From Tepidicaulis marinus (GTDB taxonomy: Bacteria > Pseudomonadota > Alphaproteobacteria > Parvibaculales > Parvibaculaceae), in assembly GCF_000739695.1 (NCBI RefSeq), contig NZ_BBIO01000017.1, forward strand, positions 1 to 64,000: a stretch of 64,000 nucleotides of DNA, written 5' to 3'. The notes below the pieces were generated by a model. That model saw only the letters and a list, made by a program, of their open reading frames with translations, was not told the origin of the DNA and made no database searches. How positions within the stretch are numbered: position 1 is the stretch's first letter; each line of letters opens with the position of its first letter. Positions 29,091 to 36,526 of the stretch are shown here, piece after piece. Position numbers and translations under genes: made by a program.

Positions 29091-30260
29091 GTGAAGAATT
29101 TCAGCGACAAGGCTGCGATCGTCGGGATCGGCGAGACCGGCTATGTAAAAGGGTCGGACCAGACGGCCGTGGCCATGATGCTAGACGCCGCCAGGCGAGC
29201 CATCGCGGATGCGGGGCTGAAGCCTGGGGACATCGACGGCATGGTGCCGCCGCCCGTCTATACAACCTCGGAGGAACTGGCCGCCAACCTTGGCGTCGAT
29301 GTGCTGCGATATGCATCGACGGTCAACATGGGAGGCGCGAGCCCGACTACGGCGTTGCAGAATGCCGCCATGGCCGTGGCCTCCGGTATCTGCGACAACG
29401 TGCTGGTCACGCTCGGCTGGAATGGCTACTCGGCGCTGCGTCCAAAAGCGGGGGTGCCGCCAAGCCGGCCAATGAACATGAACACGCTGACCTCGACCAT
29501 CCGGGGTTACTATCTCCCCTATGGCGTTCTGTTGCCGGTGCAGATGTATGCTTGGCTCGCGACGCGGCACTCGAAACTTTACAATGTTGGCCCCGAGGCG
29601 ACGGGTTGGATTGCGATGGCGTGCCGCAAGCATGCCCAACTCAACGACCGCGCCCTGACCTGCGGTCAACCGATGACGATGGACGATTACATGCGGTCGC
29701 GCATGGTATCCTCGCCGTTCCGTTTATTCGATTGCTGTCTCGAGACGGATGGGGCCTGCGCCGTCGTGGTGACGAGCGCCGAGCGGGCGAAGGACTTGCC
29801 TCACAGGCCAGTCTATATCTCCGGCGCGGCCGAGGGCCATCCTTATCCTGCCGACGATATTCCGTCACGGCCGGATCCTTTCAAGATCGGTTTGAGCTAC
29901 GCCGCGCCACGCGCTTTCGCCATGGCCGGCGTGACACCGAAGGACATGGACTTTCTGCAGGTCTACGACTGTTTTACCTATGTCGTGCTGCTCCAGCTCG
30001 AAGCCTTGGGTTATTTCGAGCCGGGTGGCGCACTCGATTTCGTCAAGGATGGACAGATCGAGCTCGGCGGAAAGTTCCCGCTCAATACGCATGGCGGGCT
30101 TTTGAGCGAGGCGCATGTGTGGGGCCTCAATCATGTGCTTGAGGCGACCCGCCAATTGCGCGGCGATGCGGGCAAGCGGCAAATTCCGGATGCCGAAATC
30201 GGACTCGTGACCGGATGGGGCGATCTCGGCGATGGTAGCCTCGCGATTTTGAGGAGGTAA
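29091..30260 (+). CDS. Thiolase-fold protein without nucleophilic Cys; second probable retro-aldolase subunit
   Basis: A 389-residue SCP2-thiolase-like protein. The nucleophile region reads [20 protein letters not shown] with no Cys; the other site regions are YDCFTYVVL and [11 protein letters not shown], the latter replacing the HGTGG seen in the protein at 990-2165. The chosen GTG start at 29091 sits just before [17 protein letters not shown], where homology begins; a GTG further upstream at 29034 is possible. Its stop is 2 bases before the DUF35 gene start. The sequence is distinct from the first pair, so the two are probably different aldolases for different chain-shortening steps. Confidence 0.82.
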   Translation: MKNFSDKAAIVGIGETGYVKGSDQTAVAMMLDAARRAIADAGLKPGDIDGMVPPPVYTTSEELAANLGVDVLRYASTVNMGGASPTTALQNAAMAVASGICDNVLVTLGWNGYSALRPKAGVPPSRPMNMNTLTSTIRGYYLPYGVLLPVQMYAWLATRHSKLYNVGPEATGWIAMACRKHAQLNDRALTCGQPMTMDDYMRSRMVSSPFRLFDCCLETDGACAVVVTSAERAKDLPHRPVYISGAAEGHPYPADDIPSRPDPFKIGLSYAAPRAFAMAGVTPKDMDFLQVYDCFTYVVLLQLEALGYFEPGGALDFVKDGQIELGGKFPLNTHGGLLSEAHVWGLNHVLEATRQLRGDAGKRQIPDAEIGLVTGWGDLGDGSLAILRR

Positions 30261-30262
30261 AA

Positions 30263-30685
30263 ATGGAAATTGAGCAACCGAAATATCCTCAGCCCGCGAC
30301 CGTCGATCCGGTCGACGCGGAGTTCTGGAAGCTTTGCCAGGACAGCGTCCTGCGGTTTCAGCAGTGCAGCCATTGTGATACCTGGCGGTTCCTTCCGCGC
30401 TACATGTGCGCAAAATGCGGTTCGCCGGATTACGAGTGGATGCCGAGCAGCGGGCGCGGGCGCATTTTTTCCTGGACGGTGACCTACCAGCCCTTTCATC
30501 CGGCTTTCGCACGCGACGTGCCCTACATAGCGGCGGTCGTGGAATTGGAAGAAGGCGTCCGCATGGCGACGCGCTTGCTCGACTGCGACCCGGAGGCGGT
30601 TGAACTGGACATGCCTGTGGTCCTTGTCTTCAGGGATATCGGCGACGGATTCATGCTTCCGTGTTTCAAACCTGCGCCGAAATAA
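30263..30685 (+). CDS. DUF35 OB-fold zinc-ribbon protein (second)
   Basis: A 140-residue protein with a zinc ribbon (CSHCDTWRFLPRYMCAKCGS, two CxxC pairs near residues 35-55) and an OB-fold (GRIFSWTVTYQPFH). It should bind the CoA moiety and form a complex with the thiolase-fold protein encoded 2 bases upstream. A GAGGAGGT-type ribosome site lies within the end of that gene. Confidence 0.87.
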   Translation: MEIEQPKYPQPATVDPVDAEFWKLCQDSVLRFQQCSHCDTWRFLPRYMCAKCGSPDYEWMPSSGRGRIFSWTVTYQPFHPAFARDVPYIAAVVELEEGVRMATRLLDCDPEAVELDMPVVLVFRDIGDGFMLPCFKPAPK

Positions 30686-30723
30686 AAGCAAAGCCAATCG
30701 CATCTACGCATCGGAGATCGAAA

Positions 30724-31917
30724 ATGGATCTGGCATACAGCCCCAAATACGAGGCCTTCCGGGAAGAGGTCAGGGCGTTCCTGACGAAATACAAGAGTCA
30801 GGCGCCTAAGGGTCTCGGTGCTGCCGGGCGCCCGTCTCCCGAAGCCTGTTCCTGGCAGCAACTGCTGATCCAGCACGGCTATGCCGCGCGGACGATTCCG
30901 AAAGACTACGGAGGCTATGGTGCAAAGCCGGATATTCTCGAATCGCGCATCATCGCGGAGGAATTTTCCGCTGCTCGTGTTCCTTCGGCGTTGCAGAACC
31001 AGGGTATCTCCATGCTGGTGCCGACGCTTCTCGAGCTGGGCACCGAGGAGCAGAAAAAAAAATGGGTGAAGCCGACGCTTCGCGGCGAGGTGGTCTGGTG
31101 CCAGGGATATTCCGAGCCTGGTTCGGGTTCGGACCTCGCCAGCCTTCAGACAAGGGCGACTGTCGATGGCGACGATTTCGTCATCAACGGCCAGAAGATC
31201 TGGACCAGCACCGCGCATGAGGCAGACATGATCTTCTGCCTGGTGCGCACCGAGCCCGACAAGCCGAAGCATGAAGGCATTTCCTATCTGATTTTCTCGA
31301 TGAAGACGCCCGGCATCGAAGTCCGTCCGCTCACCACCATGACGGGCCATGCCGAATTCAACGAAGTCTTCTTCACCGATGTGCGCGTGCCGAAGACGCA
31401 GATCGTCGGCCAGCGCGGGCAGGGGTGGTTCGTCGCCAACGCAACACTGAAACACGAACGCGGAATGCTGGGCGATCCGGTCGCTATGGAAACCAGGTTC
31501 CAGGCCCTTGTCGATCTGATGCACGAGGAGACTGTCGACGGGCAGCGGGCCATCGACAATCCAATTTTCCGGGACCGCCTAGTAAGGCTTCAGGCAGAAC
31601 TTGCTGCCATGAAGTTCAATGGGCTCCGGCTGCTGACCAGCGCCAGCAAGGGTGAGGATCCCGGCTTGGCGCGTCTGATCGTGAAGCTTCAGTCCTGCGA
31701 ACTTACCCATCAAATATCGGCGCTCGCGATCGACGTCATGGGAGAGCTTGGCGTTCTCTACGACGACAGCCCCTATCTGCGTAGCCACGGCTCGTGGCAG
31801 TGGGGATACATGTTTCAGCTTGGGCTCATCATCGGCGGCGGCACGGCGCAGATTCAGAAAAACATTATTTCGGAACGTGGGCTTGGAATGCCGCGCGAAC
31901 CGAAGCTGGCAAAATAG
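30724..31917 (+). CDS. Acyl-CoA dehydrogenase
   Basis: A 397-residue flavoprotein of the ACAD family. It shows WCQGYSEPGSGSDLASLQT (FAD/substrate loop), INGQKIWTSTAHEAD and a C-terminal GGGTAQIQKNIISERGLG. At the position of the MCAD-type catalytic Glu it has Gly, so the base must lie elsewhere, as in IVD-type or steroid ACADs. It is followed after 11 bases by a second, shorter ACAD; such adjacent pairs often form alpha2-beta2 heterotetramers acting on steroid-sized CoA esters (ChsE1/ChsE2 type). Confidence 0.9.
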   Translation: MDLAYSPKYEAFREEVRAFLTKYKSQAPKGLGAAGRPSPEACSWQQLLIQHGYAARTIPKDYGGYGAKPDILESRIIAEEFSAARVPSALQNQGISMLVPTLLELGTEEQKKKWVKPTLRGEVVWCQGYSEPGSGSDLASLQTRATVDGDDFVINGQKIWTSTAHEADMIFCLVRTEPDKPKHEGISYLIFSMKTPGIEVRPLTTMTGHAEFNEVFFTDVRVPKTQIVGQRGQGWFVANATLKHERGMLGDPVAMETRFQALVDLMHEETVDGQRAIDNPIFRDRLVRLQAELAAMKFNGLRLLTSASKGEDPGLARLIVKLQSCELTHQISALAIDVMGELGVLYDDSPYLRSHGSWQWGYMFQLGLIIGGGTAQIQKNIISERGLGMPREPKLAK

Positions 31918-31928
31918 GAATTTATCCG

Positions 31929-33014
31929 ATGGAATTTGCATTGTCGGAAGAGCAGTGCCTGTTGCAGGACAGCGTCCGCCGTTTTCTTGAACAGAATTCG
32001 CCGCTTGACAAGGTGCGCCTTGCCGCCGGGAACACGCATACCGTTCAGCGGTCCCTGTGGGCGGGCGCCAGCGAACTGGGTATCCCTGGAATGCTGATTC
32101 CGGAAGATTTTGGCGGCATGGGTCTTGGGTTTCTCGACGCGGCGATCGTTTACGAGATGTTCGGTCGGTATGTGGCGCCGCTGCCTTTCCTTGGGACCGC
32201 CGTCATGGCGCCGCTCGCGCTGATGCTTGCAGGCAGCGAGGCCCAGCAGGAAAAGTGGCTGCCGAAGATCGCCGCAGGCGAGATTATCGCAGGCGTGGCC
32301 GTCACGGAAAGCATCGGCGTCCGCGAAGATGCCGGCGTGAAAGCCGGGAAGGGAACGCTCACGGGCAAGGTCCTCTTTGTAATCGACTGGGCTGAGGCCG
32401 ATCTCTACATCGTGGCCGACAGCGACCATGGACTTCATCTCGTTTTGCCCGGCGCGAAGGGTTTGTCGCGGCGGGCGCTCGACACCATCGACAAGACCCG
32501 ATCGGTTGGCGAACTTGTTTTCGACCAGGTCTCGGCTGAGCCCTTGCCTCGATCCAGCGCCGACGCGGTTGCGCGGGTGATAGATGCAGGTAGGGTCATG
32601 CTTGCTGCCGACACCCTCGGCGCGGGTCAGATGATGATCGAGAAGTCAGTTGCTTATGCGGGAGAGCGCAAGCAGTTCGGTCGTGTGATCGGGTCGTTTC
32701 AGGCCGTGAAACACCTCTGCGCCGAGATGGCGGCCGCTCTCGAACCATCGCGTTCGCTGGTGTGGTATGCGGCCCATGCGCTGGACGAGGTGCCGGGCGA
32801 CGCGCGCCTCATGGCATGTCATGCCAAGAGCCATTTGTCGGAAGTGGGCCGCTTCGTCGCGCGCACCGCGACCGAGGTTCATGGCGGCATGGGCTTCACC
32901 GATCTGCTTGGCCTGCATTACTGGTTCAAGCGTATTGGTTTCGATCGGCAGCTGTTGGGTGGGCCGGAGCTGGTTCGTCTCGAAGCGGCGCACTTGCAGG
33001 GCTGGGCTGCCTAG
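31929..33014 (+). CDS. Acyl-CoA dehydrogenase, probable partner subunit
   Basis: A 361-residue ACAD-family protein (MEFALSEEQCLLQDSVRRFL, IPEDFGGMGLGFLDAAIVYE, VAVTESIG, YAGERKQFGRVIGSFQAVKH, TEVHGGMGFTD). Compared with the other two copies, the FAD loop is reduced, as in the degenerate subunit of heterotetrameric steroid ACADs. The start at 31929 follows AGGAATTT; the longer frame upstream overlaps the preceding gene. The end (LQGWAA) is early, without the usual IQRN tail. Confidence 0.9.
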   Translation: MEFALSEEQCLLQDSVRRFLEQNSPLDKVRLAAGNTHTVQRSLWAGASELGIPGMLIPEDFGGMGLGFLDAAIVYEMFGRYVAPLPFLGTAVMAPLALMLAGSEAQQEKWLPKIAAGEIIAGVAVTESIGVREDAGVKAGKGTLTGKVLFVIDWAEADLYIVADSDHGLHLVLPGAKGLSRRALDTIDKTRSVGELVFDQVSAEPLPRSSADAVARVIDAGRVMLAADTLGAGQMMIEKSVAYAGERKQFGRVIGSFQAVKHLCAEMAAALEPSRSLVWYAAHALDEVPGDARLMACHAKSHLSEVGRFVARTATEVHGGMGFTDLLGLHYWFKRIGFDRQLLGGPELVRLEAAHLQGWAA

Positions 33015-33193
33015 ACCCCGACCCGGGTATCGGGAAGCATGGATACGGTTGTCGATGTGTGTTGCCGCGACTCACGGCGCGGTAATATTCGCATCGGCCC
33101 GGAAATGGGGAGAGAGGCGCATTTATCGCGGCCAACCTTTCGACGGAATTTTTGAAAGAGGCGGACAATTCGGTCTTTTGCCCGCCCGGAGAA

Positions 33194-33209
33194 ATTCACT
33201 ATAATAAAA
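33194..33209. promoter_or_regulatory. Operator-like AT palindrome, copy 5
   Basis: ATTCACTATAATAAAA fits ATYYATNATNATRRAT with two mismatches. It is 38 bases before the start of the third acyl-CoA dehydrogenase, in a 233-base gap that otherwise shows no gene. Confidence 0.35.
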
Positions 33210-33247
33210 ATACAATCACCCGGATCGTCGCCGCGAAAGGTCAGCAG

Positions 33248-34447
33248 ATGGATATCGAGCTTACGAAAGAGGACGATGCCTTTCGCGCGGAAGTCCGTCG
33301 GTTCATTTCGGAAAAACTCCCCAGGGAGCTCGCGGAGAGAGAGACAGTGGGCGCGTCTGGCGAGCGCGGGGCGCTCAGGCGCTGGCAGAAGGACCTCCAC
33401 GAGAAAGGCTGGGTAGCGGTCAATTGGCCCAGGCAGTATGGCGGCACTGGATGGACGCCGCTGCAGAAGCATATTTTCAACGAGGAGATGGCCGCCGCTA
33501 ACGCGCCGCGTCTGTCGCCTTTCGGTCTGTCGATGGTCGGGCCGGTGATTTACACTTTCGGCAACGAAGAACAAAAGAAGCAGCATTTGCCGAGTATATT
33601 GTCGGGAGATGTTTGGTGGTGCCAAGGCTATTCGGAGCCAGGATCCGGATCGGACCTCGCCTCGCTGAGGACCAGGGCCGTGCGTCAGGGCGACCATTAC
33701 ATCGTCAACGGCCAGAAAATCTGGACGTCGTACGCCCACGAAGCCGATTGGATATTCTGTCTCGTGCGAACGGATGAGACCGCTAAACCGCAGGAAGGTA
33801 TCTCGTTCCTTCTGATCGACATGAAGACGCCCGGCATTGAGGTGAAGCCCATCATTTCAATCGATGGCCTGCATCACTTGAACGAAGTTTTTTTTACTGA
33901 CGTCAAGGTGCCGGTGACGAATCGCATCGGCGATGAAAACAAGGGCTGGACCTATGCGAAGTTCCTGCTTGTCAATGAGCGCACCGGCATTGCAGGTGTT
34001 CCTGAGTCCAAGCGCAAGATCGCGCACCTCAGAAAAATCGTGAAACAGGAAAGGCTCGGCGATGGCGCGGCGCTGGCGGACGAACCGGCATTCATGACGA
34101 GGCTCTCCGAAATCGAGGTAAAGCTTACAGGTCTCGAATATACCAATCTGAGGATCGTCGCGGAGGAGGTGGCGGGCCGCCCTGCGGGCCCCTCTTCTTC
34201 GACCTTGAAGATTGTCGGGACCGAAGTTCAGCAGGCGTTGTCGGAGCTTGCCGTCGAAGCAGCCGCCTTCTACGCCATGCCGTTCCAGAGGGAACATTTG
34301 ATGGGAATCGCCAATGAAGCGCCCGTCGGGCCCGCCTATGCGGTGAGCGTGACAAGTGCCTATAATTTCGGTCGCGCCGCTTCGATTTATGGCGGCTCGA
34401 ACGAAATCCAGCGCAATGTCATCGCAAAGGCCGTTCTGGGACTTTGA
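33248..34447 (+). CDS. Acyl-CoA dehydrogenase (third)
   Basis: A 399-residue ACAD: VNWPRQYGGTGWTPLQKHIF, WWCQGYSEPGSGSDLASLRT, VNGQKIWTSYAHEADWIFC and the C-terminal IYGGSNEIQRNVIAKAVLGL. It resembles the protein at 30724 and is full length. The start at 33248 follows AAAGGTCAGCAG; the longer reading begins in non-homologous sequence. It has its own upstream gap and palindrome, so it may be separately transcribed. Convergent to an ACAD relic at 34475. Confidence 0.9.
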   Translation: MDIELTKEDDAFRAEVRRFISEKLPRELAERETVGASGERGALRRWQKDLHEKGWVAVNWPRQYGGTGWTPLQKHIFNEEMAAANAPRLSPFGLSMVGPVIYTFGNEEQKKQHLPSILSGDVWWCQGYSEPGSGSDLASLRTRAVRQGDHYIVNGQKIWTSYAHEADWIFCLVRTDETAKPQEGISFLLIDMKTPGIEVKPIISIDGLHHLNEVFFTDVKVPVTNRIGDENKGWTYAKFLLVNERTGIAGVPESKRKIAHLRKIVKQERLGDGAALADEPAFMTRLSEIEVKLTGLEYTNLRIVAEEVAGRPAGPSSSTLKIVGTEVQQALSELAVEAAAFYAMPFQREHLMGIANEAPVGPAYAVSVTSAYNFGRAASIYGGSNEIQRNVIAKAVLGL

Positions 34448-34474
34448 CGGCCCATCCGGGATGCGGCCCTTGTG

Positions 34475-34981
34475 TCAGTCCGCCAATCTGTCGATCTCGG
34501 TGGCCTGTGAATAGGGCTTGAGCTGGTGATTGACATTGCCGAACTGGATGTCGATCACGGTGAGGTGATTGTAGCGGCCGACATTGAGTTCGTCGGTCAT
34601 GCCCATGTAGCCGACCGCTTCGGCGGAGAACGCCGCAATTGCCTGATCGGTCGCCTTCTCGACGAGTGGAAGCCCTTTCTTCTGCGCCAAGCCGCGCATC
34701 GGTGCCGACCTTGATGTTTTCGAAGGTGATTTCCAAGGCGCGGCGACCATCGATTGTCGGATAGTCGCACACCGAGACGCCGTCGCGGTCGCGCCTGGCG
34801 TGTGGGCCATGACGACGAGCTTCTGCACACAGGGCGCGCCGCGATGACGACTTCCTTGTCGCCGCTGATGACGTAGCCGGTGCCATCCTTATTCGCGGTC
34901 GTGGTGAGATCGGCCAGATTCTGCGACTCGTGACGTGAGCCCAAATTTTCATCCAGCTGGAAACAGAGTCCTTTATATTTT
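34475..34981 (-). pseudogene. Broken acyl-CoA dehydrogenase, truncated by IS3 relic
   Basis: The reverse strand encodes NLADLTTTANKDGTGYVISG, then LVVMAHTPGATATA in another frame, DYPTIDGRRALEITFENIKV in a third, and AIAAFSAEAVGYMGM back in the second. These are consecutive parts of the middle of an ACAD. At least two frameshifts are present. The 5' part is missing: the sequence meets the end of an IS3-family relic at 34982. Its last segment before the stop at 34475 is not clearly ACAD-like. Confidence 0.8.
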
Positions 34982-35058
34982 TGAACTTGCCCCCAACCTT
35001 GGACCGGTTGGGCTGGTAAATTCTAATTTACCGTTCCTGGCCGGGCGGAGGATTTTCC

Positions 35059-35310
35059 ATGAAGAAGACGAAGTTCAGCGAGCAGCAGATAGCCTTCATT
35101 CTGCGACAGGCGGAAGAAGGCGCGACGGTCGGGGAGGTCTGCCGGAAGGCGGGGATTTCCGAAGCGACCTACTACAACTGGCGCAAGAAGTATGACGGTC
35201 TGATGCCATCGGAGATGAAGCGCCTGAAGCAGCTCGAAGAGTAGAACCAGCGCTTGAAGAAGCTGGTGGCCGAGCAGATGCTCGATGCGGCGGCGATGAA
35301 GGAACTGCTG
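35059..35310 (+). pseudogene. IS3 OrfA with premature stop
   Basis: MKKTKFSEQQIAFILRQAEE begins a normal OrfA with helix-turn-helix EVCRKAGISEATYYNWRKKY. A TAG at 35242-35244 interrupts the leucine-zipper region (LKQLEE-stop-NQRLKKLVAEQM), where relatives carry a sense codon. A ribosome site (GCGGAGGATTTTCC) precedes the ATG. Confidence 0.85.
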
Positions 35311-35317
35311 GCAAAAA

Positions 35318-35917
35318 ATGGTGAGGCCCGCCGTGAAGCGCGCGGCTGTTGCGCATCTGCAGGCTCGGATGGGTCTGTCGGAACGGCGGTTCCGCTTCCT
35401 CAACGTGGTCGATGATGTTACTCGGGAGTGCTTGGCGGCGATCCCGGACACCTCGTTCTCGGGACGACGCGTCGCACGAGAACTGGCTCGGGTGATCGAA
35501 CGGCGTGGCAAGCCTGGCATGATTGTCAGCGACAATGGCATCGAACTGACCAGTAACGCGACCTTAACCTTTGCTGCCGAACGCAACATCGAGTGGCACT
35601 ACATCGCTCCGGGCAAGCCGATGCAGAACGGGTTCGTGGAGAGTTTCAACGGCAGGATGCGCGATGAGCTTTCGAACGAGAGGATGTTCCGCAGCATGGC
35701 CCACGCCAGAACGGTGATCCGCTCATGGGCCACCGACTACAACGAGGAGAGACCGCATTCGGCCCTCGGCTACCAGACGCCCAAGGCGTTCGCCGAGGAC
35801 CTGGTCACCGCAACCGACAGTCGCGCTGCGCCACTTGAAAGCTCCACGCATCTGTCGGTTGCTCCACCTGCGCAAGTCGGCGTATCAACCCAAAGGGCTC
35901 CGGTTCTAGATGGATGA
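35318..35917 (+). pseudogene. IS3 OrfB lacking part of the catalytic core
   Basis: The 199-codon frame starts as OrfB ([20 protein letters not shown]) and after ERR jumps to [20 protein letters not shown]. The roughly 90-100 residues between, with the first catalytic Asp, are gone. The second Asp (IVSDNG), the NGFVESFNG Glu and the C-terminus ([14 protein letters not shown]) remain. It cannot be an active DDE transposase. Confidence 0.85.
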
Positions 35918-35935
35918 AAGTTCAGTGGCAGGTCA

Positions 35936-36080
35936 CAATGGCTCTTGTTTCTTTGTCGAATGCGCGTATCAAATCTGCGAGCGCTTTGGCAGTTCTGGCA
36001 TGGCCGCCGCCAGCGAACGCATCGGATTGTGCAGGTCGGTCATAAATGATTTCGCGGCTTACTTTCTTTGTTTCAGACAT
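35936..36080 (-). pseudogene. N-terminal fragment of a probable KAP-family P-loop NTPase
   Basis: From ATG at 36080 (GGGGGCAGC before it) the reverse strand reads MSETKKVSREIIYDRPAQSD and HARTAKALADLIRAFDKETRAI, about 48 residues, then enters the IS3 relic at 35935. The pattern DRP-(x)n-AKALADLI-(x)n-AI directly before the cut is what precedes the Walker A motif in KAP NTPases, but the motif itself is missing, so the assignment is tentative. No remainder of the gene is found left of the IS relic. Confidence 0.45.
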
Positions 36081-36526
36081 GCTGCCCCCAAGGCCATTTT
36101 TGTCTTGTTGTGCACGACCTGAGTATACATATCTAAAACCGCTGTTCCTCCATGGTCTTGAGTAGGCGTTTTCGACGTATCGTTTGTTTCTGCTGAGATG
36201 CGGTTCCCGTTGACAGACCTCACCCATCGATTCGGCTGCGCAATGAAGTGTGGTCTTTGAGACTCACTTGCCCGCGATTTCGGTTAAGATTTTCTCCGCA
36301 CCTGTGCCCAAGCTATAGCAATGCCTGAGCTTGGCGGTGTAACGTATTGGCAATAGGGGAAAATCGGTGCGGCGGCACGGGCGGGCAGGCTCGCCGGGTG
36401 CTGCGCCGCGTTGGGGTAGCCACGTAAAGCGGCAGCAGGCAAGGCGGCAATGAGCCATTCGAGGCAGGGCAGGGACAGCCAGCTTAAAAGCATGGGGGCG
36501 GGAAAAGGCGCGCGGCGCGCGCGGCC
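36081..36526. other. Gene-free stretch at the island/core border
   Basis: I see no convincing gene, tRNA or complete repeat here. It contains the presumed promoter of the truncated NTPase gene (reverse) and the leader of the divL-like gene (forward). An imperfect hairpin (CCCAAGCT ... AGCTTGGC, about 36306-36333) is present without a T-run. Base use changes within it from the mixed style of the island to the very GC-rich third positions of the core genes. Confidence 0.5.

Larger units (their letters stand above)
34982..35935 (+). mobile_element. Decayed IS3-family element with internal deletion
   Basis: The ends are imperfect inverted repeats: TGAACTTGCCCCCAACCTTG at 34982 and, read from the other strand, TGACCTGCCACTGAACTTTC ending at 35935. 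Total length is 954 bases against about 1.2-1.3 kb for intact relatives, because the middle is deleted. No target duplication is visible (TTT on the left, CAA on the right). The genes on both sides are cut exactly at its ends, so deletion has occurred next to the element. Confidence 0.8.

Noticed and set aside
36081-36526. Integration att site at the island border
   Set aside because: No tRNA end, integrase or direct repeat matching the left side could be seen.
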